Origin: QQUD01 sp039029915
GTDB lineage: Bacteria; Chloroflexota; Anaerolineae; Promineifilales; Promineifilaceae
Direction of reading: 5' to 3'
DNA length: 11,727 bases
Assembly: GCA_039029915.1 (NCBI GenBank)
Contig: JBCCFD010000237.1
Span: 1-11,727 of the forward strand
Shown: one piece after another, positions 5,363-11,727 of the stretch
Layout of the letters: every line of letters starts with the position of its first letter
How positions within the stretch are numbered: position 1 is the stretch's first letter
The notes under the pieces: model-generated
Databases searched by the model: none
What the model was told of the DNA's origin: nothing
The model's input: only the letters and a program-made list of their open reading frames with translations
Position numbers and translations under genes: made by a program

Positions 5363-6457
5363 ATGAGAACCTTAACCAGTACCCCACGACAAGACGGTTT
5401 CCGGATGCCGGGAGAATTTGAAAAGCACGCAGGCTGTTGGATGATTTGGCCAGAGCGGCCAGACGTTTGGCGCAACGGGGCCAAGCCAGCCCAAACGGCC
5501 TATACGGCCGTTGCTACCGCGATCGCCCAGTTTGAACCCGTTACCGTTGTCGTGTCTGCGAATCAGTTTCGTCACGCCCGTAGTCGGCTGCCCGACCACA
5601 TTCGGGTTGTCGAAATCTCCAATAACGACGCTTGGATACGCGACACAGGCCCTAGCTTTGTCGTCAATGACAAAGGAGACGTGCGGGGGGTTGATTGGAC
5701 GTTTAATGCGTACGGCGGTCTGGAAGAGGGTCTCTACTTTCCATGGGATAGTGATGCGATATTGGCTCAGAAGGTGCTGGAATTAACGGCCGTTGAGCGT
5801 TACAAATCCCCCCTTGTAGCTGAAGGCGGCTCTATCCACGTAGATGGACAAGGCACCTTGCTCACTACCGAAGACTGTCTGCTCAACCCCAACCGCAATC
5901 CAAATCTAAGCCAAGATGACGTTGAAAATCAGCTTCGTGAATACCTCAACGTGGAGGAAATCATTTGGCTTCGCTGTGAGGTGGAAGGGGATGAAACGAA
6001 CGGCCACGTTGATCAGCTTTGCTGCTTTGCTCGACCGGGTGAAGTGGTTCTCACCTGGACCGACGACCCTGAAAACGTTTATTTTGACGTGGTGCGCGAA
6101 GCATACGACACGCTGATGACTACTATGGATGCTCAAGGACGCCGCTTCAACGTTCACAAGCTCCCTCTATCTGACCCGATGTTTGTGACCAAGGAAGAAG
6201 CAGAAGGCATTGAAGTGACCGATGCGGCTTACACCCGCCCAGAAGGAATGCCTATTGTGGACACCTACATCAATTTCTACATCGCCAACGGGGGCGTCGT
6301 TGTCCCCACCTTCAACCAGCCCCAGAAAGACCAGCAGGCGCTGCAAGTGCTGGCGGAGGTTTTTCCCAACCGTCAAGTAGTAGGGGTTCCCAGCCGCGAA
6401 ATCGGCATCGGTGGGGGCTTAATCCACTGCATCACCCAACAGCAACCCGCGGGATAA
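5363..6457 (+). CDS. aguA: agmatine deiminase (364 aa)
   Basis: This enzyme hydrolyses agmatine to N-carbamoylputrescine and ammonia, the step before N-carbamoylputrescine amidohydrolase in the arginine-decarboxylase route to putrescine; it is cytoplasmic. The length is typical. Family signatures are all visible: the MPGEFEKHAGCWMIWP N-terminal stretch (15-30), NDAWIRDTGP (88-97) with Asp94, AEGGSIHVDG (153-162) with Glu154, GDETNGHVDQ (209-218) with the catalytic His215, and the C-terminal GGGLIHCITQQQP with nucleophile Cys356. Two small departures from the usual sequence are Leu353 where the family commonly has Asn, and NGHVDQ for DGHVDN. Neither removes a catalytic residue. The partner amidohydrolase is not in the window. 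The start is set by the conserved N-terminus; there is no Shine-Dalgarno. Two ACGGCCGT motifs lie inside, both read as Thr-Ala-Val. Confidence 0.93.
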   Translation: MRTLTSTPRQDGFRMPGEFEKHAGCWMIWPERPDVWRNGAKPAQTAYTAVATAIAQFEPVTVVVSANQFRHARSRLPDHIRVVEISNNDAWIRDTGPSFVVNDKGDVRGVDWTFNAYGGLEEGLYFPWDSDAILAQKVLELTAVERYKSPLVAEGGSIHVDGQGTLLTTEDCLLNPNRNPNLSQDDVENQLREYLNVEEIIWLRCEVEGDETNGHVDQLCCFARPGEVVLTWTDDPENVYFDVVREAYDTLMTTMDAQGRRFNVHKLPLSDPMFVTKEEAEGIEVTDAAYTRPEGMPIVDTYINFYIANGGVVVPTFNQPQKDQQALQVLAEVFPNRQVVGVPSREIGIGGGLIHCITQQQPAG

Positions 6458-6516
6458 ATAGCCTGCTAGCTGAGGCCCTTTGCAACTTTGCTACCTTACC
6501 ACCTTGCCACTCTGTA

Positions 6517-7539
6517 CTAATCACATGTCTCCCAGTGCCTAAATTTTAACAGTGCAGAAACGGCCGTTGCTGTGGTAAAGACCCCGTTCTGATCCAGAGA
6601 AACACCCCCTTCAATCGGATGTCCAATCAACCAATGTTCATATTCCTCAGGGTGATGCATATCTGGGTATGGCACCCTCAAGCCAGCCGAAGCAGACCAG
6701 CCGCCGCTTTCCTGCTGACCAGTTAACAACCAGCGCACGCCCGCAGATACTTTCTCAGCCACACGTTGAGGGTCATCACAGTGTAAAAGCAAGCGCACCA
6801 CCAAAGCGGTGGCAAAAGTGGAGCCGTTTGGGCGTGTCCATGACGGCACAAACCCATCTGGTGTCATCTGTTCAAGTCCCCAAGCCACAGCTTTATTAAC
6901 TTGCTGTTGAGCACTTGGGGCACCACTTTGAGCCAACGCTTCAACTGCCAGAGTCGTGGCATACGCATCTTCCATCCACCAGTAGCTGCACCAACGGCCG
7001 TTTCTCACCTGTGTTTGCCGTAAATAATCAACCGTCCCGTCAAAAAAATGGGGCAAGCTAGCCGCGGCCGCCGTCACGCAAACTTGGGGTTGGCACCATC
7101 CCGCAAAAGAAAGCTCATCCGGTGCACCCACAAATCGACGAATCGGGGCCTCCTCACAGTAAGTGACAACACCGCCGCACGGCTGGACATGCTGAGCCAA
7201 AAACGCCTGCGCCTGTCGGCTTGATGACCAATGCGTATACCCTAGCTGCTCGGCCAGCTGCAGTGCCCAAATGGTGCTGTCGGCATCACGAGGCGTTAGC
7301 CGATTGTAGCCCCACCCCTCGCCCGCTCGACGGCGACTCAGCAGCCAAAGCCACGCCTCCTCCACAGCGTCGGCTGCTGGGTTATCCGGTAATTCTGCCA
7401 GCACTTTGCTCACATACGCCGTGACCCATTCATCGCTCGAACCGGGTGCTAAATCAAAATCCGTCCACGCACTGCCGACCCGCTGATGAAGTAAAAAGGC
7501 AACCGCTTTTTCAAAAGCAGCCTCAATATTGACGCTCAT
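6517..7539 (-). CDS. terpene-cyclase-like alpha-toroid (prenyltransferase/squalene-oxidase repeat) protein (340 aa)
   Basis: The protein is helical and rich in Trp and Gly turns resembling QW motifs: GEGWGYN (73-79), RNGRWCSYWW (179-188) and ESGGWSAS (277-284). Helices start with patterns such as DAYATTLAVEAL and STFATALVVRLL, as in the alpha-barrel of squalene-hopene cyclases. DADST at 85-89 resembles the class II cyclase acid motif DXDD, but the last Asp is Ser. At 340 residues it is about half a squalene-hopene cyclase, the size of single-toroid relatives. It starts by a 4-base ATGA overlap with the upstream gene, with GGAGG at short spacing, so the two are translationally coupled. It may cyclise a prenylated product, or be a non-catalytic toroid. 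No signal peptide or membrane segment. The final gene of the block; no terminator is seen before the convergent aguA. Confidence 0.65.
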   Translation of the reverse strand: MSVNIEAAFEKAVAFLLHQRVGSAWTDFDLAPGSSDEWVTAYVSKVLAELPDNPAADAVEEAWLWLLSRRRAGEGWGYNRLTPRDADSTIWALQLAEQLGYTHWSSSRQAQAFLAQHVQPCGGVVTYCEEAPIRRFVGAPDELSFAGWCQPQVCVTAAAASLPHFFDGTVDYLRQTQVRNGRWCSYWWMEDAYATTLAVEALAQSGAPSAQQQVNKAVAWGLEQMTPDGFVPSWTRPNGSTFATALVVRLLLHCDDPQRVAEKVSAGVRWLLTGQQESGGWSASAGLRVPYPDMHHPEEYEHWLIGHPIEGGVSLDQNGVFTTATAVSALLKFRHWETCD

Positions 7540-8543
7540 GCTGCCTCCGGCGGGCTCATTGAAATATGCAGTTGAGGCGGCATATTGGGTGCCACGATAA
7601 AAGCCATGACATTGTGGAAATCGGAACGGCCGTTTCTCGCCAAAGGGGCAGATAAAGCCGCATAGTCGCTTAATGCCCAGCCGTGACGCCGCGCTAAACT
7701 TAAAACATGACGCCGCACAGTCGCATCATCCCCAATAAAGCGGGACGTATAGGCAAAGATGCTAAGCACTGGGGGGCCTCCCTTTGCGCAAAGAGAGATG
7801 CTAAAACCGTAGTTCGCCTCAGGAAAGCTGGGAATAATTCGCTGCTCTGTTATCCCCAGCGCACCCTGAATCAGGTCCAACAGCGCCTCTTCCTGCTCGG
7901 CTAAGCCCAGCTGCTGCAAAAGCGATTGGATGAATCGGTACGACAACCCTGAACGATTAATGTAATAGTAAATCTCCTCTCGATCAGAACCGAGTTCATG
8001 GCCGATGGCAACCGGTAGGGCAAAGCGATTTGCCGGTGCCGTTCGTGACCCAAGCGTTTGACGCGCCCAATCATCAATCACCGCAGCTCTGGCACGCGGC
8101 ACCTCTGCATAAATTTTAAACCGATCGCCTTCTACCCGATGACGAACTCCTAGCCAGCCCCCCCAAGATAGGCAGTCGCCAGCTTGCATTTGCATCAATC
8201 TGGCAACCTCATCGTTGCAAAGCTGCTGGGGTGCCAATTGTTCAAGCAGCTTTTTGGCTCGGATTAACCGCTGATTAGGCGGGATGTTTGGTTCCGTCAA
8301 TTCAACCGTGTAGCGAAGGTCGTTACCTAGTGACGTAAAGTTAAATTCCACCGGACACCCATTCCCATTGAGCATCCCGTACCGCCACGCTTCCTGTGGC
8401 ACGGTTGAGCGGCTGTTTCCGGCCAGCAAGAGCTCGAGTGTGGAAGCCAGCCGCTCAGAAACAGCAGGCCGCGTTTGCCCCAATAGCTGAACAGCTTGCG
8501 TCAGCGCCGGTCTAGTCGCCATGTGTTCGCTTTGCCTAATCAT
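7536..8543 (-). CDS. probable PT-barrel (DMATS/ABBA-like) aromatic prenyltransferase (335 aa)
   Basis: GCPVEFNF (62-69) has the shape of the DMATS-family P-V-E-L-S segment, whose Glu is the catalytic base binding the aromatic substrate. LRYTVE (76-81) supplies the following Arg, and RFKIYAEVPRARA (141-153) resembles the diphosphate-binding K-x-Y strand. Further Tyr/Arg-rich strands (IYYYINRSGLSYRF, 191-204; VLSIFAYTSRF, 259-269) fit the alternating alpha/beta repeats of the PT barrel. The length is close to bacterial family members. Family enzymes attach a prenyl group from an isoprenoid diphosphate to an indole, phenol or similar ring, without an Asp-rich metal motif; none is seen here. It overlaps the upstream stop by 8 bases and the downstream start by 4. 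An internal ATG at 8522 (M8) is an alternative start; neither has a strong ribosome site. Assignment is by recalled motifs only, so a distant fold relative remains possible. Confidence 0.5.
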   Translation of the reverse strand: MIRQSEHMATRPALTQAVQLLGQTRPAVSERLASTLELLLAGNSRSTVPQEAWRYGMLNGNGCPVEFNFTSLGNDLRYTVELTEPNIPPNQRLIRAKKLLEQLAPQQLCNDEVARLMQMQAGDCLSWGGWLGVRHRVEGDRFKIYAEVPRARAAVIDDWARQTLGSRTAPANRFALPVAIGHELGSDREEIYYYINRSGLSYRFIQSLLQQLGLAEQEEALLDLIQGALGITEQRIIPSFPEANYGFSISLCAKGGPPVLSIFAYTSRFIGDDATVRRHVLSLARRHGWALSDYAALSAPLARNGRSDFHNVMAFIVAPNMPPQLHISMSPPEAA

Positions 8544-10539
8544 CTGATCTCACGCTTTCCAAGGCTTTCCGTAATCTTTGATTTCTTCGGCTTGATGTTT
8601 CCCAGCTGTTCTCATTTGGCCCGGGATAATAATAATCGTCATCATCTCCCACAAACTCGATACGCCACTCATAGGGCTGGGGCGCATTGGCATCATAGCT
8701 ACTTGGCGACCATGCCCACCGTTTAGGCTGAGTTTCACCATTATCAAAGTCAAAATCTTTTGTTTTAATGGCGGGCGTACTGCCGGGATATTTAAGAAAG
8801 ACGGATGCGGTTGAAATACGGTACTCTTTCATCATGTCGGCATCTGTACGAAGCCGCATCACATTTTCAATCTCCGGCATGGGAACATAGAGCGTGGTTA
8901 GGGTCGTGGCTTGAGGCTGTGCTACCGTTTTTTGACCGCCACTTTTCAGAACATAGTCAACCGAATACGTGTAGGCTGCATCTTGATCGTAAGTGCGCAG
9001 ATTCCATTTTTGGGCGCCGGCTTTCGACTTGTTGAAGAATAGCTCCTTCTTCGTTCCCGATCGAGCATGTTCCAATTTAACGCGCACGGAAGCCACCTGC
9101 TCCCAATCAATCTCATCAACGGCAACTGCCAATTGAAGCGACTTCACATTAATTTGACTGGGTTCCAAACCGGGTTCCCAATCTTCACTATTTTGCCAAG
9201 CAGTAACGAATTTATTAGGCGTTGACCAACCGGTTCTTTCTTCCCACTCTGGCGACCCTTTGTAGACGAGTTCAACCTGCTGTTGGTATACGCCGTTGCC
9301 ATCCTTCTTTTGCCAGGACAGCATTTTCTGCGTTCCGGCTTCAGAAATAGCAAAGCGTTCATCTTTTTGAGCATTATCGTATTTGAAGCGGGCTTGAACC
9401 TGACTCAGATCATATTGTTCAAAAGCGTCCTTAGCGGGTGCATTGAGCTGAAGCGACAGCTTGCTAAAGAAGGAGTTACTGATATCTACGCTTTGGAAAA
9501 ATTTACTTTTATCTTCACCTTTTAGCAGTTTATCGCTTTCAAAGAAGCCCTGTGGCGCATGGGTGAGCTTAATCGGTGTGCTTTCCGAGTAGTTAAATTC
9601 GAACTTTTTGTCTTCTGTTTTTGTCACTTTGACATACTTAAGCTCTACGAGCGGCGGCTGAAAAGCCGCTTTCCCCATGTAGAGCGCCTTTAGGGCGAGT
9701 TCCCCCATAGAGGCACCTTCTGATTTGCCCTGCTCGGCCGGAATTTCTATCTCAAAAAAGGTGTCTAATATCTTTTCGATCACGTAATTTTTGGCCCATT
9801 CTTTGGCGGCTTTGGTTTCTGCGCTGTTCGCCATATCTTCAATTTTGATTTCAAGCTTGCCATCCTTTTCTAAATTCTCCACGATATCACCCAGCGTTGC
9901 CTTGACGTACTGGCTGGGGTCGGGGAAAGGGATGGGAGCCACAATATTGAGACCTTGCTCAACCCGCTCCTGTAATGAATTAAAGTTGGCTTTGATGGAC
10001 ACGTTGATTGCCGGTCGCATGGCGGTGAAGTTTAGATAGTAGGCAACGCCAACCGGCTTACCGCCGTTGGTGTAGCTGCTGTTCAGCAAGGCTGTTTGGG
10101 TTTCAGACAGGGAGAGTCCAAAGATGGCATCGTTATTTCCAAACAGAGAGGGGCTTTTGGCTTTCCAAACCTCAGCGCTCTTGCTGTCTTGAAAATAGAC
10201 AACGTCAACTTCACCGCTATCGTAGGGCACGGCCGTTAACACCACCTTACCGCGATCCCGCCCAAATTTAGCCGCAATTTCGCTAACAGCCGCATCATGA
10301 TGCTCTGAGCTTAAGCGCAGATCCACGGCAAAATTGAGAAAGCCCCCACCTGACACCTGCGCCTTGGCTTCTTTAATGTATTCAACAAAGGTAAAAGTTG
10401 GTTTGCCCTTACTGTCCAGCTTGAGACTGACCGTTTGGGGCAAATACCAAAATTGATTTTTATTAGCATGATCTGGGTAAACTGTCACCGTAGCATGTTC
10501 ATGTTCTACATTTATCGCGCTTAATCCATATTCAATCAT
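8536..10539 (-). CDS. large beta-repeat protein of unknown function (667 aa)
   Basis: ATG 10539 has an excellent AAGGAGAA site. I recognise no family. Residues 1-210 are beta-rich (WYLPQTVSL, GGGFLNFAVDLRL, VGVAYYLNFTA), 215-290 are helical and charged, and about 370-650 form at least three related beta units. Unit 2 (477-548) reads I-x-W-E-Q-V-x-x-V-R-V-K-L ... ELFFNK ... W-N-L-R ... AYTYSVDYVLKSGG and closely matches a unit in the upstream gene product. Unit 3 (570-648) ends in a DDDDYYYPGP motif also shared with that protein. The C-terminal tail is basic and polar. There is no signal peptide, membrane helix or catalytic motif that I can see, so it may be a cytoplasmic scaffold, shell or binding protein. 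Its stop overlaps the prenyltransferase start, arguing for joint production with the two enzymes. Confidence 0.8.
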   Translation of the reverse strand: MIEYGLSAINVEHEHATVTVYPDHANKNQFWYLPQTVSLKLDSKGKPTFTFVEYIKEAKAQVSGGGFLNFAVDLRLSSEHHDAAVSEIAAKFGRDRGKVVLTAVPYDSGEVDVVYFQDSKSAEVWKAKSPSLFGNNDAIFGLSLSETQTALLNSSYTNGGKPVGVAYYLNFTAMRPAINVSIKANFNSLQERVEQGLNIVAPIPFPDPSQYVKATLGDIVENLEKDGKLEIKIEDMANSAETKAAKEWAKNYVIEKILDTFFEIEIPAEQGKSEGASMGELALKALYMGKAAFQPPLVELKYVKVTKTEDKKFEFNYSESTPIKLTHAPQGFFESDKLLKGEDKSKFFQSVDISNSFFSKLSLQLNAPAKDAFEQYDLSQVQARFKYDNAQKDERFAISEAGTQKMLSWQKKDGNGVYQQQVELVYKGSPEWEERTGWSTPNKFVTAWQNSEDWEPGLEPSQINVKSLQLAVAVDEIDWEQVASVRVKLEHARSGTKKELFFNKSKAGAQKWNLRTYDQDAAYTYSVDYVLKSGGQKTVAQPQATTLTTLYVPMPEIENVMRLRTDADMMKEYRISTASVFLKYPGSTPAIKTKDFDFDNGETQPKRWAWSPSSYDANAPQPYEWRIEFVGDDDDYYYPGPNENSWETSSRRNQRLRKALESVRSDD

Positions 10540-10554
10540 TGTGTTCTCCTTCGC

Positions 10555-10586
10555 AAAAAATGGGGCAAACCAATCACCATTGCCCC
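10555..10586 (-). terminator. intrinsic terminator between the two beta-repeat genes
   Basis: On the minus strand GGGGCAA (10586-10580) pairs with TTGCCCC (10568-10562) around an 11-base loop, then A and six U residues follow (10560-10555). It lies after the stop of the upstream gene (10593) and just before the ribosome site of the 667-residue gene. It would reduce or end read-through, so the downstream three genes may be expressed at a lower level or from their own promoter. Confidence 0.75.
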
Positions 10587-10592
10587 CAATTG

Positions 10593-11726
10593 CTACAAGT
10601 CATTTTTGACAATATTTTTAAAAAGAATCGTTTCCCCTAAACGGCCGTTTTGCCACTCACTGCTCGCTGGCCCAGGGTAATAGGCATATTCAAGGCGCCC
10701 CTCAATATCAAAACGGGCCTGCCACTGAACGCTCACGGCAGCACCCAGTTTGGCGTCAAAATAAAACTGCTCGTCCTTCTGAATCGTGACCGTCTGCGCC
10801 GCTTGGCCTGATGCCTTAAACGTCAGCTGTATTGAATTGACCTTTTGCCAATCAACCCCAGTTGAGTCAAAAGCGGTCAACAGGCAGCGACCTTTTGCTC
10901 GAAACAGCTTGGCAGCCGTTATCTGTTCAGAAATTTGAAAGGAATTGCCGCTAGCTGGCTCCCAGCCGCTGGCGCTTTGGCTAGGCAACACCACCGTCTT
11001 GCCGGGCAGCAATTTACCGTGACCCAGTTTCACCACCAGCTGCCACGCATACGCATCATCGTCTTGCCGAGGCCGCAGGTAGGTCCACTGGGCCGTTTTG
11101 TTTATGTTTTTGTCAAATCGGAATTCGGTTTTTTCCCCCGCCACAGCCCGAAGCTTTAACGTTACCTCGTTGATTTGTTGCCAATTGATCTCACTCGGCT
11201 TAATCTCCACGGTGCGCTCCAGTAGACTTTTGGCGGAACGGCCGTTTAGCTCGATGCGGTCAACCTTTTGGCCGTCAAAGGTGATTTTCTCCTCAGGAAC
11301 CGTGGCTTTACGGCCGTTTTCATAGTGATATGTCTTTTGAAGCCAAAACTGCTTTTGGGCTGGGCGATACTCAAACTCATAAAAGGCCACGTCATCCGCT
11401 GAGTCAAAAACAAACTGACCGTCAAAGCCTCGCTCAGAACGTAAATCTACTTCGATAGCCTGCAGCCCTTTGATTTCAAACGCATCTGCTTTGGGGCTAA
11501 GCTGCACCACATGCCGCGGATTGGCATCAGGTTTCAACAGCAAATTTCGACGCGTTGTCCATCCAGTGAGGTGTCGATCGCGCCCGTTTGTAAACCCGAT
11601 ATAGAGCTCGTATTTAACGGCCGTTTGGTTAGGATTGAGCATCGGCCAGCTTACCTTTTTCAAGGCATCATCTTTGGTGAAGGTCGCGCTAACGGCATCC
11701 TGATTGCCATATTTCAGCGATACTAA
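10593..11726 (-). CDS. beta-repeat protein, 5' end cut by window edge
   Basis: The frame is open from the right edge (first full codon at 11726) to TAG at 10593, about 377 codons. A TTG at 11663 is only an internal codon: upstream in-frame sequence (VSLKYGNQDAVSATF) continues the protein smoothly. Four beta units are visible. One contains GWTTRR, matching a GWST segment of the downstream protein. Another has I-N-W-Q-Q-I-N-E-V-T-L-K-L ... FRFDK ... W-T-Y-L-R ... AYAWQLVVKLGHG, aligning well with residues 478-534 of the downstream protein. The last ends in EYAYYPGPASSEW, again shared. The two proteins are therefore paralogous over these units. No catalytic motif is seen, and function is unknown. 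Three or more units of about 80-95 residues suggest Ig-like or similar beta-sandwich modules. Three ACGGCCGT motifs occur in the last 500 bases, and a fourth lies next to the stop. Confidence 0.8.
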   Translation of the reverse strand, partial: LVSLKYGNQDAVSATFTKDDALKKVSWPMLNPNQTAVKYELYIGFTNGRDRHLTGWTTRRNLLLKPDANPRHVVQLSPKADAFEIKGLQAIEVDLRSERGFDGQFVFDSADDVAFYEFEYRPAQKQFWLQKTYHYENGRKATVPEEKITFDGQKVDRIELNGRSAKSLLERTVEIKPSEINWQQINEVTLKLRAVAGEKTEFRFDKNINKTAQWTYLRPRQDDDAYAWQLVVKLGHGKLLPGKTVVLPSQSASGWEPASGNSFQISEQITAAKLFRAKGRCLLTAFDSTGVDWQKVNSIQLTFKASGQAAQTVTIQKDEQFYFDAKLGAAVSVQWQARFDIEGRLEYAYYPGPASSEWQNGRLGETILFKNIVKNDL

Positions 11727-11727
11727 A

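Larger units (their letters stand above)
3846..11624. repeat. iterated octamer palindrome ACGGCCGT (12 copies)
   Basis: Copies start at 3846, 5250, 5504, 5786, 6560, 6994, 7626, 10229, 10641, 11238, 11310 and 11617. Nine of the 12 are the longer palindrome AACGGCCGTT. All lie inside coding sequence. About 0.18 copies would be expected in a random sequence of this length with equal bases. The pattern resembles HIP1 of cyanobacteria in kind, with a different sequence. Confidence 0.85.

Noticed and set aside
5515..5527. A HIP1 octamer GCGATCGC as evidence for a cyanobacterium
   Set aside because: Only one copy in 11.7 kb; a HIP1-rich cyanobacterial genome would show more, and a different palindrome is the iterated one here.
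6458..6516. Terminator between the convergent aguA and cyclase-like genes
   Set aside because: Only short 4-base stems such as GCAA/TTGC without a U-run; not enough to call.
11661..11663. TTG 11663 as the start of the last leftward gene
   Set aside because: The frame is open to the window edge and upstream residues continue the repeat-like protein, so the gene is 5'-truncated.

Overview
The window reads as chromosomal DNA from a free-living bacterium with large regulatory ATPases and secondary-metabolism-like genes. A member of the Chloroflexota or a similar filamentous phylum is my best guess. It rests on gene style (STAND/NB-ARC ATPases, TPR proteins, agmatine deiminase) and on a heavily iterated palindrome, not on any marker gene, so lineage confidence is low. 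No rRNA, tRNA, CRISPR array, transposase or phage gene was seen.

Left part (1-4420): a signalling locus. A 5'-complete, 3'-truncated XRE-HTH/NB-ARC ATPase runs leftward off the edge (1-1035). Divergent from it is a 46-residue pre-peptide with a clear signal peptide and a 12-residue Cys-containing predicted mature tail (1423-1563). Its leader is structured: two adjacent palindromes and a hairpin that buries the Shine-Dalgarno sequence. A strong terminator follows the gene. Next comes a two-gene leftward operon: an NB-ARC ATPase with a sigma-region-4-like HTH (2972-4420), then a translationally coupled TPR protein (1785-2972). Together these two look like one HTH-NB-ARC-TPR protein split in two.

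Middle (4421-6460): a repeat-rich intergenic region with an extended -10 promoter firing left and a perfect 13-bp hairpin. It is followed rightward by a DJ-1/PfpI-like protein lacking the usual nucleophilic cysteine (4841-5302) and by agmatine deiminase (5363-6457), an enzyme of putrescine synthesis.

Right part (6517-11726): a leftward gene block. In transcription order it encodes a beta-repeat protein whose 5' end is outside the window, a 667-residue protein sharing those repeats, a probable PT-barrel (DMATS/ABBA-like) prenyltransferase, and a small terpene-cyclase-like alpha-toroid protein. An intrinsic terminator sits between the first two. The last three are linked by 4-8 nt overlaps. A prenyltransferase coupled to a class-II-cyclase-like protein and to repeat proteins of unknown function is the best candidate here for an undescribed pathway or complex.

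The octamer palindrome ACGGCCGT occurs 12 times between 3846 and 11624 and never in 1-3845. This suggests a HIP1-like genome-wide motif, and that the left signalling locus may have a different history.
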